From VFMC01 sp050248155 (lineage in GTDB: Bacteria; Actinomycetota; Acidimicrobiia; Acidimicrobiales; Ilumatobacteraceae): DNA of 64,000 nucleotides. Under the pieces are notes generated by a model. It was given only the letters and a program-made list of their open reading frames with translations. It had not been told where the DNA came from and made no database searches. Shown here in pieces: positions 1 to 6,897 of this stretch. The stretch lies in contig JBFWSW010000021.1 of the NCBI GenBank assembly GCA_050248155.1, positions 3,780-67,779 of the forward strand, read 5' to 3'. A program made the translations under genes and the position numbers. Every line of letters begins with the position of its first letter. Positions within the stretch are counted from its first letter, which is position 1.

Positions 1-1290
1 GTCTGGACCGACGAGGAAGGGTGAGTGCGTAGTATAGATCGTTTGGTTTGCCTCGGCTAGCCGGGACAATGTGGTGCGGAACTCTCGCTGCTTTAGACCG
101 TGGAGGCTCATACCGGGCTCATCCAGAAGCAAGACAGCGTTGGCGTGATCGCCGGTAGCCTCTGCGAAGAAGACGACGAAAAAAGACACCAGCCACTGGA
201 AGCCTTCCGAACGTTGATCTAGCTCGACCTCGACCCCTAAATCATCCTCGACCACAACCTTCAGGTATTGTCCGTCCGCCTGAACCCGGAGGCGACTAGC
301 CTCGTCCTTCGTCATGTCGGGGTTCCACACTCGCTTAATTTCCTCAGTCAGTCGAACACTTGCGGCGTTCAGTTGATAGGAGCGAGTATCCAATTGGTCT
401 TGGTACGTTTGAACAGCAACTGTGTTGTCTGGCGCAGGATTTCCAGCATCGCCCAAGTCTGCAAGCTGTCGGGCGGAGAATCCCAGCAATCGCAATAGAC
501 ATAAGTTGCCGTAGTCGTATAGTTCATCGTCCAGGATGTTGGAATCCAGCCGATCTGCGAGGTGACGCAGGTGTATTCTCGGTCGTACGCGGAAGTAGTT
601 GTCGAAGAGCACAAACAGCGGCAATCGTCCCTGTAGAGTATTGAGTGCGGCAGATATTCCAAGACTTGCTTGAAAGCTTGCCTTAAGGCGATCATAGCGC
701 TGGTCCTCAGCGTCGTTAGACTCGTCGAGATTTGAGAGGTTCTTGTCGAGCCACTGTTCGAGTTCTTTCGCGACTTTGTCGGGCAAGGATGACTTCGGGC
801 TCAGCCCGCCAACAATCTCTGAAAGATTGGCTGCAGCGGGCGACGACTCGCTAGCTCTGTCGAAGTGCAGAGCGAGGCGAGCCAGATCCTTCTCGACCTC
901 ATTGTACAATGTTCGCTCCACCCCATTTTCGAATCGATGCCACGCTGAGTTGTCAAGGTTTCGACCGAAGATGTAGGTCGCGCCAGCATATTCCTGTCCG
1001 ACTTCGTCAAGATCTTGCGCTTCGAGATCGAAGTGTGCCTCGACGACTGTCACGCGTGCAGGATCGACGCGCCCGGTGCTGATGTCGTTGTAGTCCGAAC
1101 GAGGATAGTCGCGCAGGGGGTGGAAGCCCGGAATCCCCTTTGGTGCACGAATCTGTTGTAGCGCGCGCAGGAGAGCGGACTTTCCCGCCTCGTTTGGTCC
1201 AACGAGAATCGTCTTGCCGTGCTCAACCTCAAACCAGCCAGAGTCGCGAACGCTGCGATAGTTCGTTACTCGCGCCCTCGATAGTCGCAT
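1..1290 (-). CDS. SMC/OLD-like AAA family ATPase, C-terminus beyond window edge
   Basis: This frame runs open from an ATG at 1290 to the left edge (430 codons, no stop), so the gene is partial. The start has a strong Shine-Dalgarno, GGAGGGG, about 7 bases upstream. Walker A is GPNEAGKS (residues 31-38), an ABC-signature-like RSEG lies at 360-363, Walker B is VLLLDE at 386-391, and a switch histidine sits in TTHS at about 422. The order Walker A, long insertion, signature, Walker B, His is that of RecF/SMC/OLD ATPases, which act in DNA repair or in defence nucleases such as OLD and GajA. Whether a TOPRIM nuclease follows cannot be seen. GC content is clearly lower than in the genes after 3.8 kb. 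It is divergent from a serine recombinase, consistent with a mobile segment. A defence role is inference only. Confidence 0.82.
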   Translation of the reverse strand, partial: MRLSRARVTNYRSVRDSGWFEVEHGKTILVGPNEAGKSALLRALQQIRAPKGIPGFHPLRDYPRSDYNDISTGRVDPARVTVVEAHFDLEAQDLDEVGQEYAGATYIFGRNLDNSAWHRFENGVERTLYNEVEKDLARLALHFDRASESSPAAANLSEIVGGLSPKSSLPDKVAKELEQWLDKNLSNLDESNDAEDQRYDRLKASFQASLGISAALNTLQGRLPLFVLFDNYFRVRPRIHLRHLADRLDSNILDDELYDYGNLCLLRLLGFSARQLADLGDAGNPAPDNTVAVQTYQDQLDTRSYQLNAASVRLTEEIKRVWNPDMTKDEASRLRVQADGQYLKVVVEDDLGVEVELDQRSEGFQWLVSFFVVFFAEATGDHANAVLLLDEPGMSLHGLKQREFRTTLSRLAEANQTIYTTHSPFLVGPD

Positions 1291-1400
1291 GCGGTTTGCC
1301 CCTCCGTCATAGCCACGCCCGGCTCGTCAGCTGCAAAGGAGAAGTGTACGCTCCGAGCCGCTGCCCCGAGAACGCCCCTCGTCTTCCGTTGGTTACGTCT

Positions 1401-1534
1401 CCGGCATCGCCGGGTGTCCCGCTCCAGTGCAGCTGCTGGAGGAGGATCGCGACCTTGGTAGTCACCTCCCATCACAATTATCGATAGGTCGCATTGGGAC
1501 AGACTGTCCGGTTTGGGTCCGCAAACGGTACGAT
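1401..1534. promoter_or_regulatory. Palindrome cluster and promoter upstream of the recombinase (possible res site)
   Basis: Five inverted repeats lie in 126 bases: CCGGC-ATC-GCCGG (1401-1413), CTCCAG-N8-CTGGAG (1422-1441), TATCGATA (1479-1486), GGACAG-A-CTGTCC (1497-1509) and GTTTG-N6-CAAAC (1511-1526). They end just before a -10 box, TACGAT (1529-1534), six bases from the GTG start of the recombinase. Small serine resolvases usually bind two or three subsites next to their own gene and repress it, so this is a reasonable place for such a site. The repeats are not copies of one another, which weakens the res reading. Confidence 0.4.
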
Positions 1535-1540
1535 GTGGGG

Positions 1541-2197
1541 GTGGCGAAGCGGTATGTAGGCGCGAAACGGCGTTCTCCAGGATCGGACGCGCACTCTCGT
1601 CGAGTCGGCTACGCGCGGGTATCCACTCTGATGCAGGGGGCGGACGGCGCTGGCATTGCTGCGCAGCGCGCCCTACTGCACGCTGCAGGCTGTGACCCGA
1701 CCGAGATTCATGTCGAGGTTGGCTCAGGAAGACGTGCCGACAACCGCCCAGTCCTCAATGAAGTGCTGGACGACCTCTGCGCGAATGGCGGGTCTCTGGT
1801 TGTCGCCAAGCTCGATCGGCTCGCGCGGTCGAGCGTCGACGCAGGTCGGATCGCCGACCGTCTTACGCAGTGCGGCGTCGAGCTGGTCGTACTTGACATC
1901 GGTCTCGACACAAGCACGGCGGTGGGGCGTGCGATGTTCAGCATGATCGCGACGATGGCGCAGCTAGAGAGTGATCTCATCTCCGAACGAACCTCGGCGG
2001 CGCGTGGTGCGATCCGGAGCGGCTTGGCATCGGGTCGCCTGGGCGGGCGAGCCATTCTGTTCGATCGAGCGGAAGCATTGCGCTTGGTGGACTCGGGGCT
2101 GTCGTACCGGGCGGTTGCCGAAGCCGTGGGCACAACGAAGAGTTCAGTCGCAGACGTTGTTAAGCGCCGTCGACTTTCTCAGATGGACGAGACGTGA
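1541..2197 (+). CDS. Small serine recombinase (resolvase/invertase family)
   Basis: A 218-residue protein with the serine recombinase N-terminal domain. The catalytic serine is in YARVST (Ser28 from this start). LDRLARSS and a C-terminal region of the catalytic domain (AQLESDLISERT) follow, and a resolvase-type helix-turn-helix ends the protein (LVDSGLSYRAVAEAVGTTKSSVADV). It cuts and rejoins DNA through a 5'-phosphoserine. The length fits resolvases and invertases, not large serine integrases, so it probably resolves or inverts DNA rather than integrating the island. I chose GTG at 1541 because TACGAT lies six bases upstream, a spacing seen at many starts in this window. An earlier in-frame ATG at 1427 would include the palindrome cluster. 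The stop overlaps the next start (GTGA). Confidence 0.85.
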   Translation: MAKRYVGAKRRSPGSDAHSRRVGYARVSTLMQGADGAGIAAQRALLHAAGCDPTEIHVEVGSGRRADNRPVLNEVLDDLCANGGSLVVAKLDRLARSSVDAGRIADRLTQCGVELVVLDIGLDTSTAVGRAMFSMIATMAQLESDLISERTSAARGAIRSGLASGRLGGRAILFDRAEALRLVDSGLSYRAVAEAVGTTKSSVADVVKRRRLSQMDET

Positions 2198-2556
2198 AGC
2201 GATCGCAGGTTGCGAGGCGAGGACGTCGAAGCCAACTCGGCGGCGAGTTCGGCGCCATCGGTAGTTTCACGTCAACGTCCCCCGAACTGATCATGTTCGT
2301 GGACGAGGCGGCGGTGTGCATCACCGCCCTCGATCTCGAAACAGCGCAGTATTGGGCAACCTACGTCAGCAGTAGTCCGACCTGGAGGATTCACGCCTCC
2401 TCTGACACCCCAGTTAGCAGCCTCTTTCGTGGCGCCTATACCTCGGTAGAGGCTCACCGCGTGACGCGATCGACGTTGCACAGGTACGAGGAGATGATCG
2501 CTGATATGAGCGCGAAGGGGAGGACGTACTCTGAGGTCACACAGCGTTTCTCGTGA
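2194..2556 (+). CDS. Hypothetical protein translationally coupled to the recombinase
   Basis: A 120-codon frame starts at GTG 2194, overlapping the recombinase stop as GTGA. The first 33 residues are basic and low in character. From about ATG 2293 the protein looks like a small soluble domain (FVDEAAVCITALDLETAQYW, then a TLHRYEEMIADM helix). No family is recognised. The third codon positions favour G/C moderately, as in the recombinase, which supports a real gene. Start choice is uncertain: GTG 2194 by coupling, or ATG 2293. The 136 bases after it, up to the inverted-repeat element, show no gene. Confidence 0.45.
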   Translation: MKRSQVARRGRRSQLGGEFGAIGSFTSTSPELIMFVDEAAVCITALDLETAQYWATYVSSSPTWRIHASSDTPVSSLFRGAYTSVEAHRVTRSTLHRYEEMIADMSAKGRTYSEVTQRFS

Positions 2557-2692
2557 TGGTCCGATCTGCGCGTGCGATGTGCCTGAAGGAGGTCTCCGGG
2601 GCTGCGCTGCGGGTCCACGCAGAATCACGGATGCATGTGCGCGGGAGATTTTTCACTGACGAAACGAGTTCCTCTGAATTTATCGAAGTCAA

Positions 2693-2719
2693 CTAGTGCC
2701 GTGTCAGCCAACGTTGGCC
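2693..2719 (+). repeat. Left terminal inverted repeat of the 525-bp element
   Basis: Begins CTAGTGCCGTGTCAG, then CCAACGTTGGCC. It matches the reverse complement of 3191-3217 at 25 of 27 positions; the two differences lie in the inner half. Confidence 0.8.
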
Positions 2720-2821
2720 TTGTCGCGGTCGCCGCAGGTCCGGCAATAGGGTGCCGTTCGCGGCGGCGCTCGTACGCAACTCTGCGTCGGAGAAGTTATG
2801 CGCAAGGAAGGAGAAGGTGAA

Positions 2822-3013
2822 GTGAGACACGAACCGACCAGCGGTTACGAGGATCCGAGCCTCAACTATCGCGTGACCTGGCGATCTGTGGACGAGGGCG
2901 GGACAACGCACGAGCAGGTCTTCACCAGCAGAGATCAGGGGTGGGACTTCTACGAGCAAAAGCAAAGGTCAGCGGGTGCCTATGCCGTGACGTGGGAGCA
3001 CATCCCGGCATAG
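2822..3013 (+). CDS. Small hypothetical protein carried inside the inverted-repeat element
   Basis: A 63-residue acidic, aromatic protein (YRVTWRSVDEGGTTHEQVFT, then DQGWDFYEQKQR). GTG 2822 is preferred because AGGAGAAGG ends five bases before it; an in-frame ATG at 2798 would place that ribosome site inside the gene. No known family is recognised. The fold could be a small alpha/beta domain. It lies wholly between the terminal inverted repeats, so it would move with the element as a passenger. It has no helix-turn-helix or recombinase motif. Confidence 0.55.
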   Translation: MRHEPTSGYEDPSLNYRVTWRSVDEGGTTHEQVFTSRDQGWDFYEQKQRSAGAYAVTWEHIPA

Positions 3014-3190
3014 GTCTGGCGACTCAGCCGGTGCGGGTGTCAACGTCGCGGCGACGTTCGCCGCTCGGGCACGCGTCGCCGCTTGAGGACAGGAGCGACG
3101 GCGTAGGTGCCGATCGCGCACAGGTCGATGGTCACCGATCGCACGGCATGTTCGAGCAGGGCATGTCCCTGAAGTGCCGGTAGGTGACCG

Positions 3191-3217
3191 GGCGAACGTT
3201 GTCTGACACGGCACTAG
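3191..3217 (-). repeat. Right terminal inverted repeat of the 525-bp element
   Basis: On the minus strand it reads CTAGTGCCGTGTCAG, then ACAACGTTCGCC, mirroring 2693-2719. Confidence 0.8.
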
Positions 3218-3339
3218 CCACAGTCGAACGCCGCCAGTACACCGGTCGTTGCCTTCACGCTCACGACTACCACGCCGTGGACGCGGGCAGCAGGCGACGA
3301 TATCGATTGGTGGCTTCTGACGCCAGCGACCGCGTCCTA

Positions 3340-3407
3340 ATCAGGGACAGATCAGGGACAAAAGCTCTGAGCGCTGACCTGCTCAAGCAGTTTCGCACTT
3401 TGCGAAA
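3340..3407. repeat. Direct repeats and hairpin near the island end
   Basis: ATCAGGGACA occurs twice in phase (3340-3349 and 3351-3360), and CAGGGAC appears again near 3420. A perfect hairpin, TTTCGCA-CTT-TGCGAAA, lies at 3391-3407. The rest of 3219-3475 shows no convincing gene. Closely spaced short repeats next to an attachment site would suit arm-type integrase or excisionase binding, but this is inference. Confidence 0.45.
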
Positions 3408-3480
3408 ACACCTTTGCACCAGGGACGATGTGCCTGCTCAGAGAATCGGGCATTCTCGTTAAATCCACGGTTGCAGACAT

Positions 3481-3523
3481 GGCATGGAAGAGGTCAGGGG
3501 TTCAATTCCCCTCAGCTCCACGA
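3481..3523 (+). other. tmRNA (ssrA) 3'-end copy, probable attachment site of an integrated element
   Basis: The T arm is AGGGG-TTCAATT-CCCCT (3496-3512), followed by acceptor strand CAGCTCC (3513-3519), A3520 and CGA in place of CCA. CAGCTCC followed by A is the usual 3' acceptor end of bacterial tmRNA. No matching 5' strand (GGAGCTG or GGGGCTG) and no tmRNA body lies in the preceding 300 bases. Only the 3' end is present. Islands that integrate in ssrA leave exactly such a 3' fragment at one end and an intact gene at the other. The intact gene should then lie left of this window. A tRNA 3' fragment is the alternative. Confidence 0.6.
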
Positions 3524-3761
3524 AGCACCAGGTCAGGGCTCCAACCACACCGATCAGATGTGTCCTGCGGCGACGCAGACCTCTTCCATCGGGGAGTGAG
3601 TTGTGGACTGGTTCGAGGCGCCTGCGTCCTGGCTGCCAGGCCGGAGCGTCGCCAGCCCATCGGCGAATGTTTCGAGGTCGGCACGTCCGTCACTTCCGCC
3701 AGCACCTCACGCTCACGGATGGCCACCATCAGCGACGCGTCGGCACTGGGTGCTCCCGCGA

Positions 3762-3801
3762 CGAGTGCCCCGCCGCAGGCGGAGCTGCGACGGGGCACTC
3801 G
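3762..3801 (-). terminator. Long stem-loop terminator of the lipoprotein gene
   Basis: Outer arms CGAGTGCCCCG and CGGGGCACTCG pair over 11 bp. After one mismatch, CGCAG pairs with CTGCG around a six-base loop. It starts about 20 bases past the stop of the leftward lipoprotein gene. There is no strong U tract, as often in high-GC actinobacteria. The remainder of 3524-3761 shows no gene. Confidence 0.65.
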
Positions 3802-3821
3802 GTCCTCAAGAAGCGCGATGG

Positions 3822-5174
3822 TCAGGTCGTTGCCGCCACGATGCCGGTCGAGAGCGCGAGGGCCGCCATCGGCATGTGCTGCGCCGCGATCCGCAGGTCG
3901 TGGAAGGCCGACGAGTCGCCGGCGACCACGTCATCGATCGCGGCGGTCAGGGTGGCGACGTGCTCATCGAGGCTGGCCTCCACGTCCTCGGCGTGGATCG
4001 CGCCCGCGGTGATGTCCTCGAAGAAGGCCCCGGCCGTTTGCCGGTATCCGTCGAGGTCGGACAGCGCCTGCTGCACCATGGCATCGTCACTGGTCGCCTT
4101 TCCGAGCGTGTAGTCGACGAAGAAGCCGATGTGGGTGCGCCACAAGTCGAGGAAGGCTGCGCCCTGCTCGTCACCCGCGACCGACGCCACGAGGTCCGAG
4201 AGCGCGACCGAGTTGGTGTCCAGCGTCGCCACAGCAGCCTGCACCGTCGGGTCCTGCATGTCGCCACCGGCCTCGACTGCCTGCTCGATGGCGATGCCGG
4301 CGAGGTAGACGTGCTCCTGCAGCAGGTTCGTCAGCATCGCCCGAGTCTCCGCCGGGGTGCTGGTGACGTCGCCGGGGAACATCTCCGGCGCGGCCTGGCT
4401 GATGCCCGTCGAGAGGAACAGTGCAGCCCCGAACATGTGCTGCGCTGCCTCGCGGAGCTGCGCGAAGGCGTCGGGTTGACCCGCGACGACCGCGTCGATC
4501 GCTGCGGTGAGCGTCGCGACGTGGCCATCGAGCCCCATCACCAGGTCGGCTGACTTGATGGCGCCGCCCGTCACGTCCTCGAAGAACGCGCCGGCGGTCT
4601 GCTCGTAGCCGGCCAGATCCTGCAACGCCTGATCGACTTTGGCCTGATCTCCCGACGCCTTTCCGAGGGTGTAGTCGACGAAGAAGCCGATGTGATCGCG
4701 CCACAGCTGGAGGAATGCGGCGCCCTGCTCGTCACCGGCGACGGAACCCACCGCCTCTGAGAGCGCGACCGTGTTCTCGTCGAGCGCGGCGGCGGCCGCT
4801 TGCACGGTCGGGTCGTCCATGTTTCCCGCCGCGTCGACGGCCGTCTCGACGGTGATCCCAGCCAGGTAGACGTGCTCTTGCAACAGGCTGGTCAGGTCGG
4901 CGCGGAGCGTCGAGGCCCCGTCGTCGGTCGTCGGCTGCATCTCGGGCATCGATGTCGCAGGCATCGACGTGGCGGGCATCGACGAACCGGGCATCGATGA
5001 ACCGGGCATCTCCGTCGTCGAGGGCTCCGTCATCGGGCTCGTCGTCTCGGGCGTCGTGCTGGCGGCCGATGACGGTGTCGTCGCGACCGCATCGTTGCCG
5101 TCGTCACCGCACGCGGTCACCGCCAGGCCCGCTGCTGTCAGCACTGCTGCGAACTTCATGCTGTGTCGTCTCAC
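3822..5174 (-). CDS. Lipoprotein with duplicated Met/His-rich helical domain
   Basis: A 450-residue exported lipoprotein. The signal ends in a lipobox, VTAC, followed by GDDGN. A Thr/Ser/Pro linker contains five-residue Met repeats (SSMPG, ATSMP). Two copies of a domain of about 165 residues follow. Each has LLQEHVYLAGI, GDEQGAAFL.LWR.HIGFFVDYTLGKA, a GAFFED element, a HVATLTAAID element and an AAQHM element. The conserved His, Glu and Met residues suggest a helical bundle that might bind metal, perhaps copper. That is inference; I do not recognise a named family. GTG 5174 is preferred for the GGAAGG ribosome site; ATG 5159 is the alternative. It is the last gene of the leftward run but is separated by 140 bases that hold two palindromes, so it may have its own promoter. 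Confidence 0.8.
   Translation of the reverse strand: MRRHSMKFAAVLTAAGLAVTACGDDGNDAVATTPSSAASTTPETTSPMTEPSTTEMPGSSMPGSSMPATSMPATSMPEMQPTTDDGASTLRADLTSLLQEHVYLAGITVETAVDAAGNMDDPTVQAAAAALDENTVALSEAVGSVAGDEQGAAFLQLWRDHIGFFVDYTLGKASGDQAKVDQALQDLAGYEQTAGAFFEDVTGGAIKSADLVMGLDGHVATLTAAIDAVVAGQPDAFAQLREAAQHMFGAALFLSTGISQAAPEMFPGDVTSTPAETRAMLTNLLQEHVYLAGIAIEQAVEAGGDMQDPTVQAAVATLDTNSVALSDLVASVAGDEQGAAFLDLWRTHIGFFVDYTLGKATSDDAMVQQALSDLDGYRQTAGAFFEDITAGAIHAEDVEASLDEHVATLTAAIDDVVAGDSSAFHDLRIAAQHMPMAALALSTGIVAATT
4946..5005 (-). repeat. 15-bp minisatellite encoding a Met-Pro linker
   Basis: Four 15-base units beginning GCATCGA lie head to tail (4946, 4961, 4976, 4991), with decayed units on both sides. They encode the SMPxx repeats of the lipoprotein linker. 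A 15-base period keeps the frame, so copy number could vary without disrupting the gene. Confidence 0.7.
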
Positions 5175-5188
5175 GTTCGATCATCCTT

Positions 5189-5239
5189 CCGAGACGTGTG
5201 GGGGAATCGGCGGCGACATGGCTCGCCGAGACGTCTCGG
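5189..5239 (-). promoter_or_regulatory. Tandem palindromic operator candidates before the lipoprotein
   Basis: CCGAGACGTCTCGG (5226-5239) is a perfect 14-bp palindrome. CCGAGACGTGTGGG (5189-5202) matches it at 12 of 14 positions. They are 37 bases apart and lie 15-65 bases upstream of the lipoprotein start. Two related palindromes at helical spacing suggest a dimeric regulator binding cooperatively. The regulator is not identified. Confidence 0.45.
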
Positions 5240-5314
5240 TTGGTGGTTCGGAGCTGCAGCGTGCGCAGATGGGGCACCTTCGGGTGACCGGTTCCCGGGT
5301 CGACGCCTCCTGGG

Positions 5315-5929
5315 CTACTCGACGCGATCCTTGTTCCGTCGCCGGTGCCACCACCAGCCGAGCGCTGCGAGAACCACGACACCGAGGGCGATCCATCCGG
5401 CGACGCCGAGGTAGCGGTCGACGGTCTCGTACGACGGGCCGGCCACGTAGCCGATGCCCACGTGGAACGTGCCCCACACCGCCGCGCTGGCGGCGTTCGC
5501 CACGAGGAACCTCCGGTACTCCATGCCTGACTCGCCGGCGAGCGCCGGCACGACGGCCTTCGGTCCGGTCAGGAACCGCGCCAGGAACACGGCCGTTCCC
5601 CCTCGTCGCTCGAGGAACCGGTGTGACCGCTCCCAACGATCCTCCCCGATCTTGCGACCGAGCCAGCTCTGGCGGACCCGGTCGCCGTAGCGCCGACCGA
5701 TCTCGAAGCCCACCGAGTCACCGATGATCGCGCCTGCGACGGCCAGCACGATGAGCAGCCAGAGTTCGACGTCGCCGCGCCATGCGAGGAAGCCCGCGAA
5801 CAGCATGAGCGTCTCGCCGGGAACGATCAGGCCGAGGCCGAGGCTCGCCTCCGCGAAGGCCATGATCCCCACCGCCACATACGCCCATGGATCGGCCGCA
5901 CCTCCGAGCGCGTCGAGGATCCGGCTCAT
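5315..5929 (-). CDS. DedA family membrane protein
   Basis: A 204-residue inner-membrane protein. It has the DedA/SNARE-associated features: an early hydrophobic segment with E..LGLGLIVPGET, then a GDSVGFEIGRRYG loop, then ARFLTGPKAVVPALAG, the conserved FxGR-like motif, and final helices ending in a basic tail. DedA proteins act in undecaprenyl-phosphate or phospholipid transport and support envelope and proton-motive homeostasis. It starts 19 bases after the universal stress gene and is probably co-transcribed with it. Family assignment is secure; the substrate is unknown. Confidence 0.9.
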   Translation of the reverse strand: MSRILDALGGAADPWAYVAVGIMAFAEASLGLGLIVPGETLMLFAGFLAWRGDVELWLLIVLAVAGAIIGDSVGFEIGRRYGDRVRQSWLGRKIGEDRWERSHRFLERRGGTAVFLARFLTGPKAVVPALAGESGMEYRRFLVANAASAAVWGTFHVGIGYVAGPSYETVDRYLGVAGWIALGVVVLAALGWWWHRRRNKDRVE

Positions 5930-5948
5930 CGGCGCTGCGCGCGTCGAG

Positions 5949-6419
5949 TCACCGTGGAGGACGCAGCTCGACGGGCACGATCAGCACCCGACACGGCGCG
6001 TGCTCGACGACGTGCTTGCTGACCGAGCCGAGGGCCAACGTGCTCAGACCGGCGCCGTGTGAGCCGACGACGATCAGATCGGCATCGAGCGCGAGGGCCG
6101 CTTCGCAGATGGCATCCTCCGGACGGTCGGCGATGAGGACTTGCTGGTCGTACGGTTGTGGTCCGAGCGCCCGCGCGGTGGATGCCAGAGCAGCGTCGCC
6201 CTCGACCACCCCGCCGGCGAAGTCTCGGTCTGCTTCTTCATCCGACAGGAGCGAGCCAGCGAAGCCGGTGCTCGTCTCCATCGGGTCGAGACGAGGCGGG
6301 ACGACCGTGACGAGATGGATGTCGGCGCCGTCGGGCAACACGTCGTGGGCGAAGGCGGCGGCGCCGGTCGACGTTTCCGAGCCGTCGGTGGCGACAACCA
6401 CGACAGGGTTCCCGTTCAC
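5949..6419 (-). CDS. Universal stress protein (UspA family)
   Basis: A single UspA domain of 156 residues. It starts VVVVATDGSETST, passes through a DADLIVVGSHGAG segment and ends GSVSKHVVEHAPCRVLIVP. The GxxG...GS(V)S pattern marks the ATP-binding Usp subgroup. GTG 6419 is chosen because residues before it lack Usp character and GAGG lies about nine bases upstream. The gene follows the PRC-barrel gene by 22 bases, so it belongs to the leftward stress/envelope run. Expected role: cytoplasmic ATP-binding stress response. Confidence 0.9.
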   Translation of the reverse strand: MNGNPVVVVATDGSETSTGAAAFAHDVLPDGADIHLVTVVPPRLDPMETSTGFAGSLLSDEEADRDFAGGVVEGDAALASTARALGPQPYDQQVLIADRPEDAICEAALALDADLIVVGSHGAGLSTLALGSVSKHVVEHAPCRVLIVPVELRPPR

Positions 6420-6441
6420 GTCGCGCAACCTCGGCGGGGAC

Positions 6442-6897
6442 TCACGACCCGGATGGATTCGGCTCGCTCTGCCCGACCGGTCGCCCAGTAGGAGGGGGGA
6501 GCTCGTCGGACAGCACAGCCGCGTACGCGCCGAGCGCCTGCAGCCTCGCCCCAGGGACGGACCTCCCGGCGTCGAGGACGATGGTCTCGATGGCACCGTC
6601 GGCCGCGATGCCGAGGTCGGAGATCGTCCCGAGCAGATCACCGTGGATGTCGAGCACCCGCGACCCGCGTGGGTCGATCCCTCGGGCCGCTCGGTCGCCT
6701 TCGTCCAGCCTGTCCGCGTCGAAGGTCAGCACGTCGCCGTCAAAGCTCCGAATGGTCGAGGCTCGAATGCTCGCATCATGCAGCCGCACGGCTGCGACCC
6801 GATTGCCGTCGACGACGATCCCCTCGACCTGGCCCGATCGCTCGGCGGTTCGGAGGGAGACCACGTCGCGGCCGATGAGATCGGACAGTGCGATCAC
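6442..6897 (-). CDS. PRC-barrel domain protein
   Basis: A 151-residue protein beginning IALSDLIGRDVVS, a typical PRC-barrel opening, with a second barrel-like part near RVLDIHGDLLGTISDLGI. PRC barrels are small beta domains used in RNA maturation (RimM), photosynthetic reaction centres and stress proteins. It starts at GTG 6897, overlapping the previous stop (GTGA), with GGAGGG upstream. The C-terminus is short, Pro-rich and probably disordered. The overlap with a second PRC gene suggests the two form a pair, perhaps a hetero-oligomer. Confidence 0.8.
   Translation of the reverse strand: MIALSDLIGRDVVSLRTAERSGQVEGIVVDGNRVAAVRLHDASIRASTIRSFDGDVLTFDADRLDEGDRAARGIDPRGSRVLDIHGDLLGTISDLGIAADGAIETIVLDAGRSVPGARLQALGAYAAVLSDELPPPTGRPVGQSEPNPSGS

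Larger units (their letters stand above)
2693..3217. mobile_element. MITE-like element with 27-bp terminal inverted repeats and a passenger gene
   Basis: The two ends are inverted copies: CTAGTGCCGTGTCAG is exact over 15 bases, and 25 of 27 positions match overall (2693-2719 against 3191-3217). The element is about 525 bp and encodes no transposase, so it would be non-autonomous. Both ends finish in CTAG. A TA or CTAG target duplication would explain that; IS5-family groups are known to insert at such targets, but the assignment is inference. The interior holds one short gene with a good ribosome binding site (2822-3013). It sits inside the low-GC segment before the attachment site. Confidence 0.7.

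Noticed and set aside
1541..2197. Serine recombinase as the integrase of the island
   Set aside because: It lacks the long C-terminal region of large serine integrases, and ssrA sites are normally used by tyrosine integrases, which would lie outside the window.
3184..3462. 92-codon frame after the inverted-repeat element
   Set aside because: It begins inside the right terminal repeat, has no ribosome site and a basic low-quality sequence.
3445..3523. Complete tRNA gene ending at 3523
   Set aside because: The T arm and 3' acceptor are present, but no 5' acceptor strand, D arm or anticodon arm can be found upstream.
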